Shown here: positions 26,512-35,519 of the stretch, piece by piece
How positions within the stretch are numbered: position 1 is the first letter of the stretch
How the letters are laid out: every line of letters begins with the position of its first letter
Origin: Paraburkholderia sprentiae WSM5005
GTDB lineage: Bacteria; Pseudomonadota; Gammaproteobacteria; Burkholderiales; Burkholderiaceae
DNA length: 64,000 bases
NCBI RefSeq assembly: GCF_001865575.2
Contig: NZ_CP017561.2
Location: 248,001-312,000, forward strand
Direction of reading: 5' to 3'
Made by a program: the position numbers and the translations under genes
The notes under the pieces: model-generated
The model's database searches: none
Told to the model about the DNA's origin: nothing
What the model saw: only the letters and a program-made list of their open reading frames with translations

Positions 26512-26613
26512 GCCAACCCTCGCGGCAAGATGGCGGCACGCGTGCCGCCATCGCCGTCTTCAAAGACTATATTGACGAACACTGTCACGCCTGTCAGGCG
26601 CACCGGAACCTCC

Positions 26614-27570
26614 ATGGACATTCTTTTCATCGCCGATCCGCTCAGCCATTTCAAGATCTATAAAGACACGACCTACGCGATGATGGCCGAAGCGGCGCGC
26701 CGCGGTCACACGGTGTACACCTGCGAGCCGAAGCATCTGGCGTGGACGGGCGGCGATGTCGAGGCGAACGTGCAACGCATCGCGATCACCGGCGATAGCA
26801 CCGATCTGCATCGTGACGTGTGGTTCGCCGCTGATGCCGCCGCGCCGCGCGCGCTGGCGAGCTTCGGCGCGGTCGTGATGCGCAAGGACCCGCCGTTCGA
26901 CATGGAATACGTGACGTCGACGTGGTTGCTCGAGTTGGCCGAGCGTGGCGGCGCGCGCATCTTCAACAAGCCGCAGGCGATTCGCGATCATTCGGAGAAG
27001 CTCGCGATCGGCGAATTTGCGCAATTCGTCGCGCCGACACTGGTCACGCGCGACCCGGCCCGCTTGCGCGCGTTTCACGAACGGCACGGCGATGTGATCT
27101 TGAAGCCGCTCGACGGCATGGGCGGCATGGGCGTGTTCCGCGTGAAGGCGGCCGGCATGAACCTCGGCTCGATCATCGAAATGCTGAGCCACGACGGCGC
27201 GCGTACGGTGATGGCGCAGAAATTCATCCCCGAGATCAAGGACGGTGACAAGCGCATCCTGTTGATCGGCGGCGAAGCGGTGCCGTACTCGCTCGCACGC
27301 ATTCCTCAGGGTAATGAGGTGCGCGGCAATCTGGCGGCCGGCGGACTGGGCGTGGCGCGGTCGCTCAGCGAGCACGATCGCAAGATCGCCGATACCCTCG
27401 CGCCGGTATTGGCGGCGCGCGGCTTGCTGCTGGTTGGGCTCGACGCGATCGGCGACTGGCTCACCGAGGTGAACGTGACGAGCCCGACGTGCTTCCGCGA
27501 GATCATGGACCAGACCGGTTTCGACGTCGCCGCAATGTTCGTCGACGCGCTGGAGCGCGCGGTCGGCTGA
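26614..27570 (+). CDS. gshB: Glutathione synthetase
   Basis: ATP-grasp enzyme that adds glycine to gamma-glutamylcysteine. 318 aa from ATG 26614. The prokaryotic GshB start MDILFIADPLSHFKIYKDTTYAMM, VMRKDPPFDMEYV, the phosphate-binding loop KPLDGMGGMGVFRV and the C-terminal VGLDAIGDWLTEVNVTSPTCFREI are conserved. It lies 102 bases after gshA, so the two are probably one operon. Confidence 0.96.
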   Translation: MDILFIADPLSHFKIYKDTTYAMMAEAARRGHTVYTCEPKHLAWTGGDVEANVQRIAITGDSTDLHRDVWFAADAAAPRALASFGAVVMRKDPPFDMEYVTSTWLLELAERGGARIFNKPQAIRDHSEKLAIGEFAQFVAPTLVTRDPARLRAFHERHGDVILKPLDGMGGMGVFRVKAAGMNLGSIIEMLSHDGARTVMAQKFIPEIKDGDKRILLIGGEAVPYSLARIPQGNEVRGNLAAGGLGVARSLSEHDRKIADTLAPVLAARGLLLVGLDAIGDWLTEVNVTSPTCFREIMDQTGFDVAAMFVDALERAVG

Positions 27571-27667
27571 CGCGTGGCGCTCGTGTGCCACGCCGGCGCA
27601 GCGGCCTTGATTGGCCGGCCGCGACCCCAATCTCTGTAGTAGATCCGCGTCAGGCGCGTCGTCGGAA

Positions 27668-27694
27668 TTGGCACGAAAATGAGGCTGCTACAAT
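27668..27694 (+). promoter_or_regulatory. Putative sigma-70 promoter of the EIIA(Man)-ptsH genes
   Basis: TTGGCA at 27668-27673 and TACAAT at 27689-27694, with a 15-base spacer (slightly short). The predicted leader of about 110 bases contains the hairpin ACCGGG-N7-CCCGGT at 27758-27776, near the start codon of the first gene. Confidence 0.55.
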
Positions 27695-27813
27695 GCCCGC
27701 TCGCCCAACGATGCATTCTTGCTCTCGCGACCCACGGCCGGTCCGGGGTGAGGGCGAACCGGGCTTGAGTCCCGGTCCACGGTTTGGGGCCGTTCTTTCG
27801 CTGTAAGGCTGAT

Positions 27814-28341
27814 ATGGCAGGCATTCTGATCATTGCGCACGCTCCATTCGCCACCGCGTTGCGCGATTGCATTTCCCACATTTATGGCGGTTTGCCGGCG
27901 CGTATCGGCGTGATCGACGTGTCGCCGGATTGCAATCCCGCGCAGGTCGTCGCGCTTGCGAATTCGGAAATCGCACGGCTAAAGGAAGAGAACGGCGCGC
28001 TGGTGCTGACCGATATGTTCGGCGCGACCCCGGCCAACATCGCGGGCCGGCTTGCCAATGTGCCGGACGTGCGCGTGCTGTGCGGCGTCAATCTGCCGAT
28101 GCTGGTGCGCGCGGTCTGCTATCGCGCGACGCCGCTCGACACGCTGGTCGACAAGGCGCTCGCCGGTGCGACCAAGGGCGTGCACGCGATCGGACCGGCT
28201 ACAGCGGAGCCGGTCACGCAGCCGGCCTGCGCGGCCGCTTGCCTGCCGGCGCTGCCGCCCGACGCGGCGCCCGCCGACTGTGTGCCCGCGTTGCCGGCCG
28301 ATGCCGATCTGACGCAAAAGACCGACGCGCCCGGCCTGTAA
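27814..28341 (+). CDS. PTS mannose/fructose-family EIIA component
   Basis: 175-aa cytoplasmic phosphocarrier of the EIIA(Man) family. The phosphorylated histidine is H9 in MAGILIIAHAPFA, and the following VIDVSPDCNPAQVVALANSEI and VLTDMFGATPANIAGRL segments are the family landmarks. No EIIB/EIIC(Man) genes are nearby, so it is likely a regulatory acceptor for HPr, as proposed for incomplete PTS systems in Betaproteobacteria. A C-terminal Ala/Pro/Cys-rich tail of about 35 residues is unlike the core domain. ptsH follows. Confidence 0.9.
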   Translation: MAGILIIAHAPFATALRDCISHIYGGLPARIGVIDVSPDCNPAQVVALANSEIARLKEENGALVLTDMFGATPANIAGRLANVPDVRVLCGVNLPMLVRAVCYRATPLDTLVDKALAGATKGVHAIGPATAEPVTQPACAAACLPALPPDAAPADCVPALPADADLTQKTDAPGL

Positions 28342-28466
28342 ATCGAACCGGTTTGCAGGCAAGCTTCGACAGATTCAGGCGGCTTCGCACTGGCTCGAAT
28401 CGCATCGCCGCCGTTTTCGCAGTGTCACCTTTTACCCTTTCATTCACCCGCGCTTCGGACCATCAC

Positions 28467-28736
28467 ATGCTGCAACAGGAAACGACTATCGTGAACAAGC
28501 TGGGGCTGCACGCGCGCGCGTCGGCCAAGTTGACGCAACTCGCGGGCAATTACCAGGCGGAAATCTGGATGAGCCGCAATGGCCGTCGCATCAACGCGAA
28601 GAGCATCATGGGCGTGATGATGCTGGCCGCGGGCATCGGCAGTACCGTGCTGATCGAAACCGAAGGCGCCGACGAAAAGGAAGCGATGGACGCCCTCTTG
28701 AAGCTGATCGCCGATAAATTCGGCGAAGGTCAATAA
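28467..28736 (+). CDS. ptsH: Phosphocarrier protein HPr
   Basis: 89-aa phosphocarrier between enzyme I and EIIA proteins. The phosphorylated His15 lies in NKLGLHARASAK, and Ser46 lies in AKSIMGVM, the site recognised by HPr kinase in species that have it. The start ATG at 28467 gives the normal HPr length. It is separated from the following ptsI by a terminator, so their expression can differ. Confidence 0.96.
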   Translation: MLQQETTIVNKLGLHARASAKLTQLAGNYQAEIWMSRNGRRINAKSIMGVMMLAAGIGSTVLIETEGADEKEAMDALLKLIADKFGEGQ

Positions 28737-28772
28737 GCCCGCCGCGTTTTGCCATCCAGAAACCCGAAAATG

Positions 28773-28798
28773 CCGCGGCGCGATCCGCGGTTTTTTTT
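28773..28798 (+). terminator. Rho-independent terminator between ptsH and ptsI
   Basis: CCGCGG, loop CGCGAT, CCGCGG, then eight T at 28791-28798. Confidence 0.85.
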
Positions 28799-28940
28799 CG
28801 TCGCCGATATCTGAGGATCTGGGGAGGCGTGCTGTTAATCGACATCAAACGGAGGTATAGAAGCGGCGCGAAAGCCATGGGGAAGAGTCCGTAAGGCGAC
28901 ATGCGTTTTCAATCGTGCTGCGCTGCACACACCACAGCCA

Positions 28941-28968
28941 TGCTTCGACAAGGCGCTGAATTTATAAT
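28941..28968 (+). promoter_or_regulatory. Putative promoter of ptsI
   Basis: A perfect -10 TATAAT at 28963-28968. The best -35 is the poor TGCTTC at 28941-28946 with a 16-base spacer, so an activator or extended contacts may be needed. It lies downstream of the terminator after ptsH and 65 bases upstream of the ptsI start. Confidence 0.55.
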
Positions 28969-29033
28969 GCCCGGTACGGTCTGAGAGCATTGCAGCGGTT
29001 TGCCGCGGCATCACACAACTAGAGGAGGTGCGC

Positions 29034-30776
29034 GTGTCATTCGCGCTGCATGGAATTCCCGTGTCACGCGGTATCGCCATCGGGCGGGCCTATCTGATCG
29101 CCCCGGCAGCACTCGACGTAGACCACTATCTGATCGAACCTGCCCAGATCGAAGGGGAGGTCGAGCGTTTTCGCGCGGCTCAGCAACGCGTGCATGAAGA
29201 ACTCAACGCATTGCGCTCCGATCTCGCCGCGGATGTTCCTAGCGAAGTGGGCGCGTTCATCGACGTTCACACGATGATCCTGAACGACGCCATGCTCGTT
29301 CAGGAAACCATCGACCTGATCCGCACGCGCCGCTACAACGTCGAATGGGCGCTGACCGAACAGCTCGACAGACTGTCGCGCCATTTCGACACGATCGAAG
29401 ACGAATACCTGCGCGAGCGCAAGGCTGACATCGAGCAGGTCGTCGAGCGCGTGTTGAAGGCGCTCGCGGGCGCGCCGGGCATCGTCGGCAACGTGCATGG
29501 CGCATGCGACGAGATGATCGTGGTCGCGCACGACATCGCGCCGGCCGACATGATGCAGTTCAAGACACAGACGTTCCAGGGCTTCGTCACCGATCTGGGC
29601 GGGCGCACGTCGCATACCGCGATCGTCGCGCGCAGCCTCGGCATTCCGGCCGCGGTCGGCGTGCAGCATGCGAGCGCGCTGATCCGCCAGGACGATCTGA
29701 TCATCGTCGATGGCGACCACGGCATCGTGATCGTCGATCCTGCGCCGATCGTGCTCGAGGAGTACTCGTACCGGCAAAGCGAGAAGGCGCTCGAGCAGCG
29801 CAAACTGCAACGGCTCAAGTTCTCACCGACGCAAACACTGTGCGGCACGCGCATCGAACTGTGCGCGAACATCGAGTTGCCGGACGACGCGCGCGCGGCG
29901 CTCGAATCGGGCGCAACCGGCGTGGGTCTGTTCCGCACCGAGTTCCTGTTCATGAATCACAAGCACCGGATGCCCGAAGAGGAGGCGCAGTTCAGCGCGT
30001 ATCGTCGCGCGGTCGAGCTGATGAACGGCCTGCCGGTCACGATCCGCACGATCGACGTCGGCGCCGACAAGCCGCTCGATTCGATGGGCGGCGACGGCTA
30101 TGAGACGACGGCGAATCCGGCCCTCGGTTTGCGCGCGATTCGCTGGAGCCTGTCCGAGCCGCAGATGTTCCTCACGCAGCTGCGCGCTATCCTGCGCGCG
30201 TCGGCGTTCGGGAAGGTGAAGATCCTGATCCCGATGCTCGCGCACGCGCAGGAAATCGACCAGACGCTCGATCTGATCCGTGAAGCCAAGCGTCAACTCG
30301 ACGACGCCGGTATCGCGTACGATCCGAACGTGCAGGTCGGTGCGATGATCGAGATTCCGGCCGCCGCGATCGCGTTGCCGCTGTTTCTGAAGCGGCTCGA
30401 TTTTCTGTCGATCGGCACCAACGATCTGATTCAGTACACGCTCGCGATCGATCGCGCGGACAACGCGGTCGCGTATTTGTACGATCCGCTGCATCCGGCC
30501 GTGCTGCATCTGATCGCGTTCACGCTGCGCGAGGCGAAGCGCGCGGGCGTGCCCGTCTCGGTGTGCGGTGAGATGGCGGGCGACCCGGCGTTGACGCGTC
30601 TGTTGCTCGGCATGGGCCTCACCGAGTTTTCGATGCATCCGAGCCAGCTGCTCGAGGTCAAGCAGGAGGTCCTGCGCTCGCATCTGAAGACGCTGGAGAA
30701 GCCGGTGGCCGACGTGCTGGCTTCGTTCGAGCCGGAAGAGGTGCAGGCGGCGCTCAAGCGGGTCGCGCTGGTTTGA
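29034..30776 (+). CDS. ptsI: Phosphoenolpyruvate--protein phosphotransferase (enzyme I)
   Basis: Starts the PTS phosphorelay by moving phosphate from PEP to HPr in the cytoplasm. 580 aa from GTG 29034. GGAGG at 29024-29028 sits five bases before this GTG and overlaps another GTG at 29028, which decides the start. Active His194 is in GGRTSHTAIVARS. The PEP-binding C-terminal domain shows GLFRTEFLFM, TIDVGADKPL, GAMIEIPAAA, SIGTNDLIQYTLA and VSVCGEMAGD. It has its own promoter and ends at a strong bidirectional terminator. Confidence 0.96.
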   Translation: MSFALHGIPVSRGIAIGRAYLIAPAALDVDHYLIEPAQIEGEVERFRAAQQRVHEELNALRSDLAADVPSEVGAFIDVHTMILNDAMLVQETIDLIRTRRYNVEWALTEQLDRLSRHFDTIEDEYLRERKADIEQVVERVLKALAGAPGIVGNVHGACDEMIVVAHDIAPADMMQFKTQTFQGFVTDLGGRTSHTAIVARSLGIPAAVGVQHASALIRQDDLIIVDGDHGIVIVDPAPIVLEEYSYRQSEKALEQRKLQRLKFSPTQTLCGTRIELCANIELPDDARAALESGATGVGLFRTEFLFMNHKHRMPEEEAQFSAYRRAVELMNGLPVTIRTIDVGADKPLDSMGGDGYETTANPALGLRAIRWSLSEPQMFLTQLRAILRASAFGKVKILIPMLAHAQEIDQTLDLIREAKRQLDDAGIAYDPNVQVGAMIEIPAAAIALPLFLKRLDFLSIGTNDLIQYTLAIDRADNAVAYLYDPLHPAVLHLIAFTLREAKRAGVPVSVCGEMAGDPALTRLLLGMGLTEFSMHPSQLLEVKQEVLRSHLKTLEKPVADVLASFEPEEVQAALKRVALV

Positions 30777-30806
30777 ATCTCGGGGCGCTTCGTCGCGCTC
30801 GTTGGA

Positions 30807-30838
30807 CGAAAAACGCCGCACATGTGCGGCGTTTTTCG
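30807..30838. terminator. Bidirectional terminator between ptsI and the MoeB/ThiF-like gene
   Basis: A perfect 32-base palindrome: CGAAAAACGCCGCACA followed by its complement, with A and T runs at the base of the stem. It can serve both converging genes. Confidence 0.92.
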
Positions 30839-30876
30839 ATTTTCAGCGTCAATCGGACGGGCAGCAGGGAACCGAC

Positions 30877-31635
30877 TCAGGACCCGTGCTCGTGGCCGCA
30901 CACCGGGCAATCCGGCTGACGTGCGATGCGCATCGTGTTCCATTCCATGCGCAGCGAATCGAGCATCGTCAGGCGCCCCACGAGCGGCGTGCCGATTGCG
31001 CCGATCACCTTCAGCGCTTCGGCGGCCTGCATCGAACCGATGATGCCGACCGTCGGCGCGAACACGCCCATTGTCGAGCATGCAACTTCCTCGAACGGCT
31101 GATCTTCGGGAAACACGCACGCGTAGCACGGGGACGCTTCGTTGCGAAAATCGAAGGTGCTGATCTGCCCGTCGAAGCGCAGCGCCGCGCCCGACACGAG
31201 CGGCACCCGATGCTTGACGCACGCGCGATTGATCGCGTGACGCGTCGCGAAGTTGTCGGTGCAATCGAGCACGACATTGGCGTGCGGCACCTCGCGATCG
31301 AGCCAGCCATCGTCGACGCGCTCGGCCACCGCGTTGACGACGACCTCGGGATTGATCCGCGCCAGCATCTCGCGCCCGGACTCGACCTTTCTGCGTCCAA
31401 CCGACGCGCTCACGTGCAGGATCTGCCGCTGCAGATTGGTCAGATCGACAGTATCGGCATCGACGAGCGTCAGACGGCCGACGCCCGCCGCCGCGAGGTA
31501 CAGCGCGGCCGGCGAACCGAGCCCGCCCGCACCGACGATGATCGCGTGGGCGTCGATAAAACGCTGCTGCGCTTCGATGCCGATCTCGTCGACGAGGATA
31601 TGGCGGGAGTAGCGCAGAAGTTGATCGTCATTCAT
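30877..31635 (-). CDS. HesA/MoeB/ThiF-family adenylyltransferase
   Basis: 252-aa E1-like enzyme that adenylates the C-terminal glycine of a sulfur-carrier protein (ThiS or MoaD type) for thiamine or molybdopterin synthesis. DDQLLRYSRHILVDEIG at the start, nucleotide loop VGAGGLGSPAALYLAAAGVG, VDLTNLQRQILH and the DCTDNFATRHAINRAC segment are diagnostic. The C-terminal zinc-binding cysteines are CYAC and CPVC. No carrier-protein gene is adjacent, so MoeB and ThiF roles cannot be separated. Confidence 0.92.
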   Translation of the reverse strand: MNDDQLLRYSRHILVDEIGIEAQQRFIDAHAIIVGAGGLGSPAALYLAAAGVGRLTLVDADTVDLTNLQRQILHVSASVGRRKVESGREMLARINPEVVVNAVAERVDDGWLDREVPHANVVLDCTDNFATRHAINRACVKHRVPLVSGAALRFDGQISTFDFRNEASPCYACVFPEDQPFEEVACSTMGVFAPTVGIIGSMQAAEALKVIGAIGTPLVGRLTMLDSLRMEWNTMRIARQPDCPVCGHEHGS

Positions 31636-31759
31636 GGCGGAGCGCGTGAGTGTGTCGCTAGGTCGCGCGAGGGGAGGCAGACCGAGGGTCCGCGGCGCGC
31701 ATTCGTGGCTGTTATTTTAATCGCGCGGGGAGGTTGGCTGTTGCGGCTTGCCGTGAGGC

Positions 31760-31776
31760 GCCGCCGGCCAGGCGGC
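31760..31776. other. Hairpin downstream of ctpA (weak terminator-like)
   Basis: GCCGCC, loop GGCCA, GGCGGC, followed on the plus strand by GGCTTTT. It lies between the MoeB-like gene and ctpA in an otherwise empty stretch of about 240 bases. Confidence 0.4.
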
Positions 31777-31799
31777 GGCTTTTGCGGTGATTCTTGCGA

Positions 31800-31834
31800 C
31801 GTGTCTTCGCAGACTATGGTGCTGCGAAGACACG
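31800..31834. terminator. Long perfect hairpin downstream of ctpA
   Basis: A 13-base perfect stem, CGTGTCTTCGCAG with CTGCGAAGACACG, and a 9-base loop, 40 bases after the ctpA stop. There is no T run on the minus strand, so it may protect the 3' end of the mRNA rather than end transcription by itself. Confidence 0.6.
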
Positions 31835-31873
31835 TGCGGGTTCGCTGCTTATTGTTTCAGCTTGTTTTCGCGC

Positions 31874-33451
31874 TTACTTGCCGGCGGGAGCCGGTGCCGA
31901 AGCCGGCGCCGGTCCTGATGCGCCCGGCACCGGTTGCGTCGGCTTGACCGCGACCGGCGCGGAGGCCGACGTAGCCGGCTTGTTCTGCGCGAGACGCCGC
32001 TCCATCAGCGACTTCGATTCCTGAACCGGCTTGCCCTGGAGCTTGTCGACCGCCTGTTGCAGCATGAAGTCGTCAGCCGAACCGAACTCGACCGGCTTGC
32101 GCTCGCGTTCCTTCTGGCGCTGTTCCGGCGTCTTCTTGTCGTTCTGCTCTTCGAGCTGACGCAACTGCTCCATGCGCTCCTGCTCGCGCTGCTCCGCTTC
32201 CTTCTTCTCGTTCGGGTCCTGCGTGTTCGCAAGGTGATTCGAGTAGTCGACTTCGCGGGTCACGAGCGCGTCGTCCGGATCGCCGTCCGCGTATTGATCG
32301 ACAGGAAGGTCGGGGCGGATGCCCTTGTTTTGGATCGAGCGGCCGCTCGGCGTGTAGTAATACGCGGTGGTCAGGCGCAGCGCGGTGTCGGCCGTCATGG
32401 GTCGCACGGTTTGCACCGAACCCTTGCCGAACGTGGTTTTACCGAGGATCAGCGCGCGGTGCTGATCCTGCAGCGCGCCCGCGACGATTTCCGACGCCGA
32501 CGCGGAATACGCGTTGGTCAGCACGATCATCGGCACGGTCTTGAAGATGGCCGGGACGTCCTTGAGCGGGTCGCTGTCGAACGATTGCAGACGGTAGTTA
32601 TCGTAGGTGTCGCGATAGATCTGCTTCGAATCCGGAATCTGACCGTTGGTCGACACCACCACGGAATTCGGCGGCAGGAACGCGCCCGCGACGCCGACCG
32701 CACTTTGCAGCAGGCCGCCGCCGTTGTTGCGCAGGTCGAGGATGAGGCCCTTCAGGTTCGGCTCCTGGCGCGCGAGATCTTGCAGCTTGGCCGCGAGGTC
32801 AGGCGTGGTGCGTTCCTGGAAGCTGGTGATGCGCACGTACGCGAAGCCCGGCGCAACGATCTTGCCCTTCACCGACTGGACCTTGATGATCGCGCGCGTG
32901 ACGGTGAGCGGGAACGTGCGGTCGTCGGTCTTGCGGAAGATGGTCAGCGTGACCTTGGTGCCCGGTTCGCCGCGCATTTGCTTGACCGCCTGATCGAGCG
33001 TCATGCCGCGCACGGGCTTGTCGTTGATGCGCGTGATCAGGTCGCCCGGACGGATGCCGGCGCGGAACGCGGGCGTGTCTTCGATTGGCGAAATCACCTT
33101 GATCAGGCCGTCTTCCGACGAAATTTCGATGCCGAGGCCCGCGAAGCGGCCCTTGGTCTGCTCCTGCAGCTCCTGGTAGTCGGTCTTGTCGAGATACGAC
33201 GAGTGCGGGTCGAGGCTCGACACCATGCCCTTGATCGCGGCGGTGAGGAGCTTCTTGTCGTCGACCGGTTCGACGTATTCGTGCTTGATCTGCCCGAACA
33301 CTTCGGCGAAGAGCCTGAGCTGGTCTAGCGGCAGCGGGGCGACCGCGGCGCTAGCGGGTTGCTGGGCCGAGGCGGAGTATTGCAGGGTGGCAAAGACACC
33401 GGTAGCAAGGCCCGCGGCAATCAGGCCGATATTTTTCAGGTTCTTTCGCAT
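31874..33451 (-). CDS. ctpA: S41-family C-terminal processing peptidase
   Basis: 525-aa periplasmic serine protease. A signal sequence (MRKNLKNIGLIAAGLATGVFATLQYSASA) is followed by the pre-domain, a PDZ domain (about 95-180, GLGIEISSEDGLIKVISPIEDTPAFRAGIRPGDLI) and the catalytic domain with the nucleophile in NAYSASASEIVAG and the lysine in KTTFGKGSVQT. A charged Glu/Gln/Lys stretch (about 390-440) and an Ala/Pro-rich tail follow. I used the ATG at 33451; the frame stays open to 33721 but that part does not look like protein. gpmA lies upstream in the same direction. Confidence 0.94.
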   Translation of the reverse strand: MRKNLKNIGLIAAGLATGVFATLQYSASAQQPASAAVAPLPLDQLRLFAEVFGQIKHEYVEPVDDKKLLTAAIKGMVSSLDPHSSYLDKTDYQELQEQTKGRFAGLGIEISSEDGLIKVISPIEDTPAFRAGIRPGDLITRINDKPVRGMTLDQAVKQMRGEPGTKVTLTIFRKTDDRTFPLTVTRAIIKVQSVKGKIVAPGFAYVRITSFQERTTPDLAAKLQDLARQEPNLKGLILDLRNNGGGLLQSAVGVAGAFLPPNSVVVSTNGQIPDSKQIYRDTYDNYRLQSFDSDPLKDVPAIFKTVPMIVLTNAYSASASEIVAGALQDQHRALILGKTTFGKGSVQTVRPMTADTALRLTTAYYYTPSGRSIQNKGIRPDLPVDQYADGDPDDALVTREVDYSNHLANTQDPNEKKEAEQREQERMEQLRQLEEQNDKKTPEQRQKERERKPVEFGSADDFMLQQAVDKLQGKPVQESKSLMERRLAQNKPATSASAPVAVKPTQPVPGASGPAPASAPAPAGK

Positions 33452-33802
33452 AGAGTCTGTTGCGGTCGGGAGCGCGTGGCAGCGTCGATAAAGATTGGAC
33501 GGACAAGTATAACTGCACACCCGCCTGCTCAGGGCGTGGTGGAGGCAATCGTGCTTCGACAGTACGGGAACGCCCTGGTTCTTGCGATCCGGCCCGCGGA
33601 TGGCGAGCCGTACTACATGACACTCGGCGGGTGGGAACCGAGGCCTGCCGCGCAGGCCAGCGGATGCGATCGCCGCTAGGACGACCCCCTCAGTGGCCCC
33701 GGCCACGCCCACCGGGCGCAATACAGTATTTCTTGCCGGCTCGGTCGTTTCCCTGCGGCTTCGTGCCTTTTCATGGCGCGGGACTGCGGCCGGTAACGTT
33801 GA
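33452..33802. other. Intergenic region upstream of ctpA
   Basis: No convincing gene. The open frames here are extensions or shadows with no recognisable domain. A minus-strand TATACT (complement within 33508-33515) might be the -10 of ctpA; no good -35. No hairpin with a T run after gpmA was found. Confidence 0.35.
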
Positions 33803-34549
33803 TCAGCCCGCCTTGCCTTGGCTCGCGACCGCGGCTTGCGCCTTGGCGATCGCGTCCTGGTCGCCGAGATAGTAGTGCTTGATCGGCTTCAGGTTGTCGT
33901 CGAGTTCATAGACGAGCGGCACGCCGTTCGGAATGTTGAGGCCGACGATGTCGCTGTCCGAGATGTCGTCGAGGTATTTGACCAGCGCGCGGATCGAGTT
34001 GCCGTGCGCGGCGATCAGGATGCTGCGGCCCGACTTGATGGCCGGTGCGATCGACTCGTTCCACAGCGGCAGCACGCGCGCGACGGTGTCTTTCAGGCAC
34101 TCGGTCAGCGGCAACTGCTCGCGCGGCACCTTGGCGTAGCGCGGATCGGCATAGGGCGCGCGCTCGTCGGTCGGCTCGAGCGCGGGCGGCGGCGTGTCGT
34201 AGCTGCGGCGCCAGACGAGCACCTGCTCGTCGCCGAACTTCGCGGCGGTTTCGGCCTTGTTCAGACCCGACAGCGCGCCGTAGTGGCGTTCGTTCAGGCG
34301 CCACGAATGCACGACGGGCAGGTACATCAGATCCATCTGGTCCTGCACGTGCCACAGCGTGCGGATCGCGCGCTTGAGCACCGACGTATAGGCGATGTCG
34401 AACGTGTAGCCCGCTTCCTTCAGCAACACGCCCGCCTGCTGGGCCTCGAGGTTGCCCTGCTCGGTGAGGTCGACGTCGACCCAGCCGGTGAAGCGGTTTT
34501 CCTTGTTCCACGTCGATTCGCCGTGGCGGATGAGAACGAGTTTGTACAT
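33803..34549 (-). CDS. gpmA: 2,3-bisphosphoglycerate-dependent phosphoglycerate mutase
   Basis: Glycolytic and gluconeogenic enzyme interconverting 3- and 2-phosphoglycerate. 248 aa. The catalytic [27 protein letters not shown] with the phosphohistidine is near the N-terminus; [19 protein letters not shown] and the second histidine in [16 protein letters not shown] are intact. It is divergent from the rhodanese gene, separated by about 137 bases. Confidence 0.96.
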   Translation of the reverse strand: MYKLVLIRHGESTWNKENRFTGWVDVDLTEQGNLEAQQAGVLLKEAGYTFDIAYTSVLKRAIRTLWHVQDQMDLMYLPVVHSWRLNERHYGALSGLNKAETAAKFGDEQVLVWRRSYDTPPPALEPTDERAPYADPRYAKVPREQLPLTECLKDTVARVLPLWNESIAPAIKSGRSILIAAHGNSIRALVKYLDDISDSDIVGLNIPNGVPLVYELDDNLKPIKHYYLGDQDAIAKAQAAVASQGKAG

Positions 34550-34635
34550 GAGAATTGCCGGTCGGTAGTGAGGAAGCGGTCTCGCGCTGTGCGGCGCCTC
34601 TAGCGGCGCGTCGCCATCGCGTCAGACGGTTATTT

Positions 34636-34641
34636 TATAAT
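34636..34641 (+). promoter_or_regulatory. -10 element of the rhodanese-grxC(-secB) genes
   Basis: A perfect TATAAT, without a recognisable -35 at the right distance, 46 bases upstream of the rhodanese start codon. Confidence 0.45.
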
Positions 34642-34686
34642 GGTCGGGTTAGCCTTTTCGATTTCTCTCTTTCCGGCGGATCCTCC

Positions 34687-35112
34687 GTGAAGTTTTTCAC
34701 CGAATACACAAACCTTGTCCTGATCGCAATCGTCCTTATCTCCGGCGGGTTGCTGCTGTGGCCGACCATCACCCGGCGTGGACGCGGCGGCCTGTCGGCC
34801 GCTGAAGCCACCCAACTGATCAACCGGCGCAACGCGGCGGTCATCGACCTGCGGCCGTCCGCCGATTACGCCAAGGGGCACCTGCCCTCGGCGCGGCATT
34901 TCGACTTCGCGGAGCTGCAGGCGAAGGCTGCGCAACTCCCGAAGAACAAGAGCAACCCGGTGCTGCTGGTGTGTCAGACCGGCCAGCAGTCGAACAAGGC
35001 CGCGCGTATCGTGCAGGAAGCGGGATACGCGGAAGTCCATGTTCTCGAGGGCGGCGTCGACGCCTGGCAGAAAGCCGGTATGCCGATCGTGAAACAAGGA
35101 GCAGCCAAGTGA
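34687..35112 (+). CDS. Membrane-anchored rhodanese-like protein
   Basis: 141-aa protein: one N-terminal membrane helix (NLVLIAIVLISGGLLLWPTI), then a single rhodanese domain with the catalytic cysteine in LLVCQTGQQSNKAARIV. A GTG at 34687 is the most natural start since it places the helix at the N-terminus. Likely a sulfurtransferase or redox partner at the membrane. Its stop overlaps the grxC start by four bases (GTGA), so the two are translationally coupled. The same trio, rhodanese-grxC-secB, is seen in other Proteobacteria. Confidence 0.88.
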   Translation: MKFFTEYTNLVLIAIVLISGGLLLWPTITRRGRGGLSAAEATQLINRRNAAVIDLRPSADYAKGHLPSARHFDFAELQAKAAQLPKNKSNPVLLVCQTGQQSNKAARIVQEAGYAEVHVLEGGVDAWQKAGMPIVKQGAAK

Positions 35113-35369
35113 ACAAAGTGATCATGTACAGCACCCAGGTGTGCCCGTATTGCCAGATGGCCGAACGTCTTTTAAAGTCGCGCGGCGTCGAGCACGTTGA
35201 GAAAGTACTGATCGACAAAGACCCCGCCCGTCGTGAGGAGATGATGACCCGGACCGGTCGTCGCACGGTGCCGCAGGTGTTCATCGGCGAGACGCATGTC
35301 GGCGGCTATGATGATCTTTCCGCGCTCGATCGCGCGGGCGGTCTGACGCCGCTGCTCGAAGCAGCCTGA
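35109..35369 (+). CDS. grxC: Glutaredoxin 3
   Basis: 86-aa cytoplasmic glutathione-dependent disulfide reductase. Active site C12-P-Y-C15, then TVPQVFIGETHVGGYDDLSAL with the cis-proline and glutathione-binding GG. GTG start at 35109, overlapping the rhodanese stop. Followed by secB. Confidence 0.95.
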   Translation: MNKVIMYSTQVCPYCQMAERLLKSRGVEHVEKVLIDKDPARREEMMTRTGRRTVPQVFIGETHVGGYDDLSALDRAGGLTPLLEAA

Positions 35370-35519
35370 GTTCGCGCGTTTCGCGCCGCGCGAGCGGGCG
35401 GACCACTCGACAGGCCGGCGCGTGCGCACTCCTCATGGAGCCGGCGGGCCGGCGCAATAATCTGGCGGCCCATGCATACATCGGCCGCCGCCACGCATAC
35501 CTATCAGGGAATCACCATC

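Noticed and set aside
33460..33882. 140-codon plus-strand frame between ctpA and gpmA
   Set aside because: No domain, no ribosome binding site, and it overlaps the end of gpmA on the other strand.
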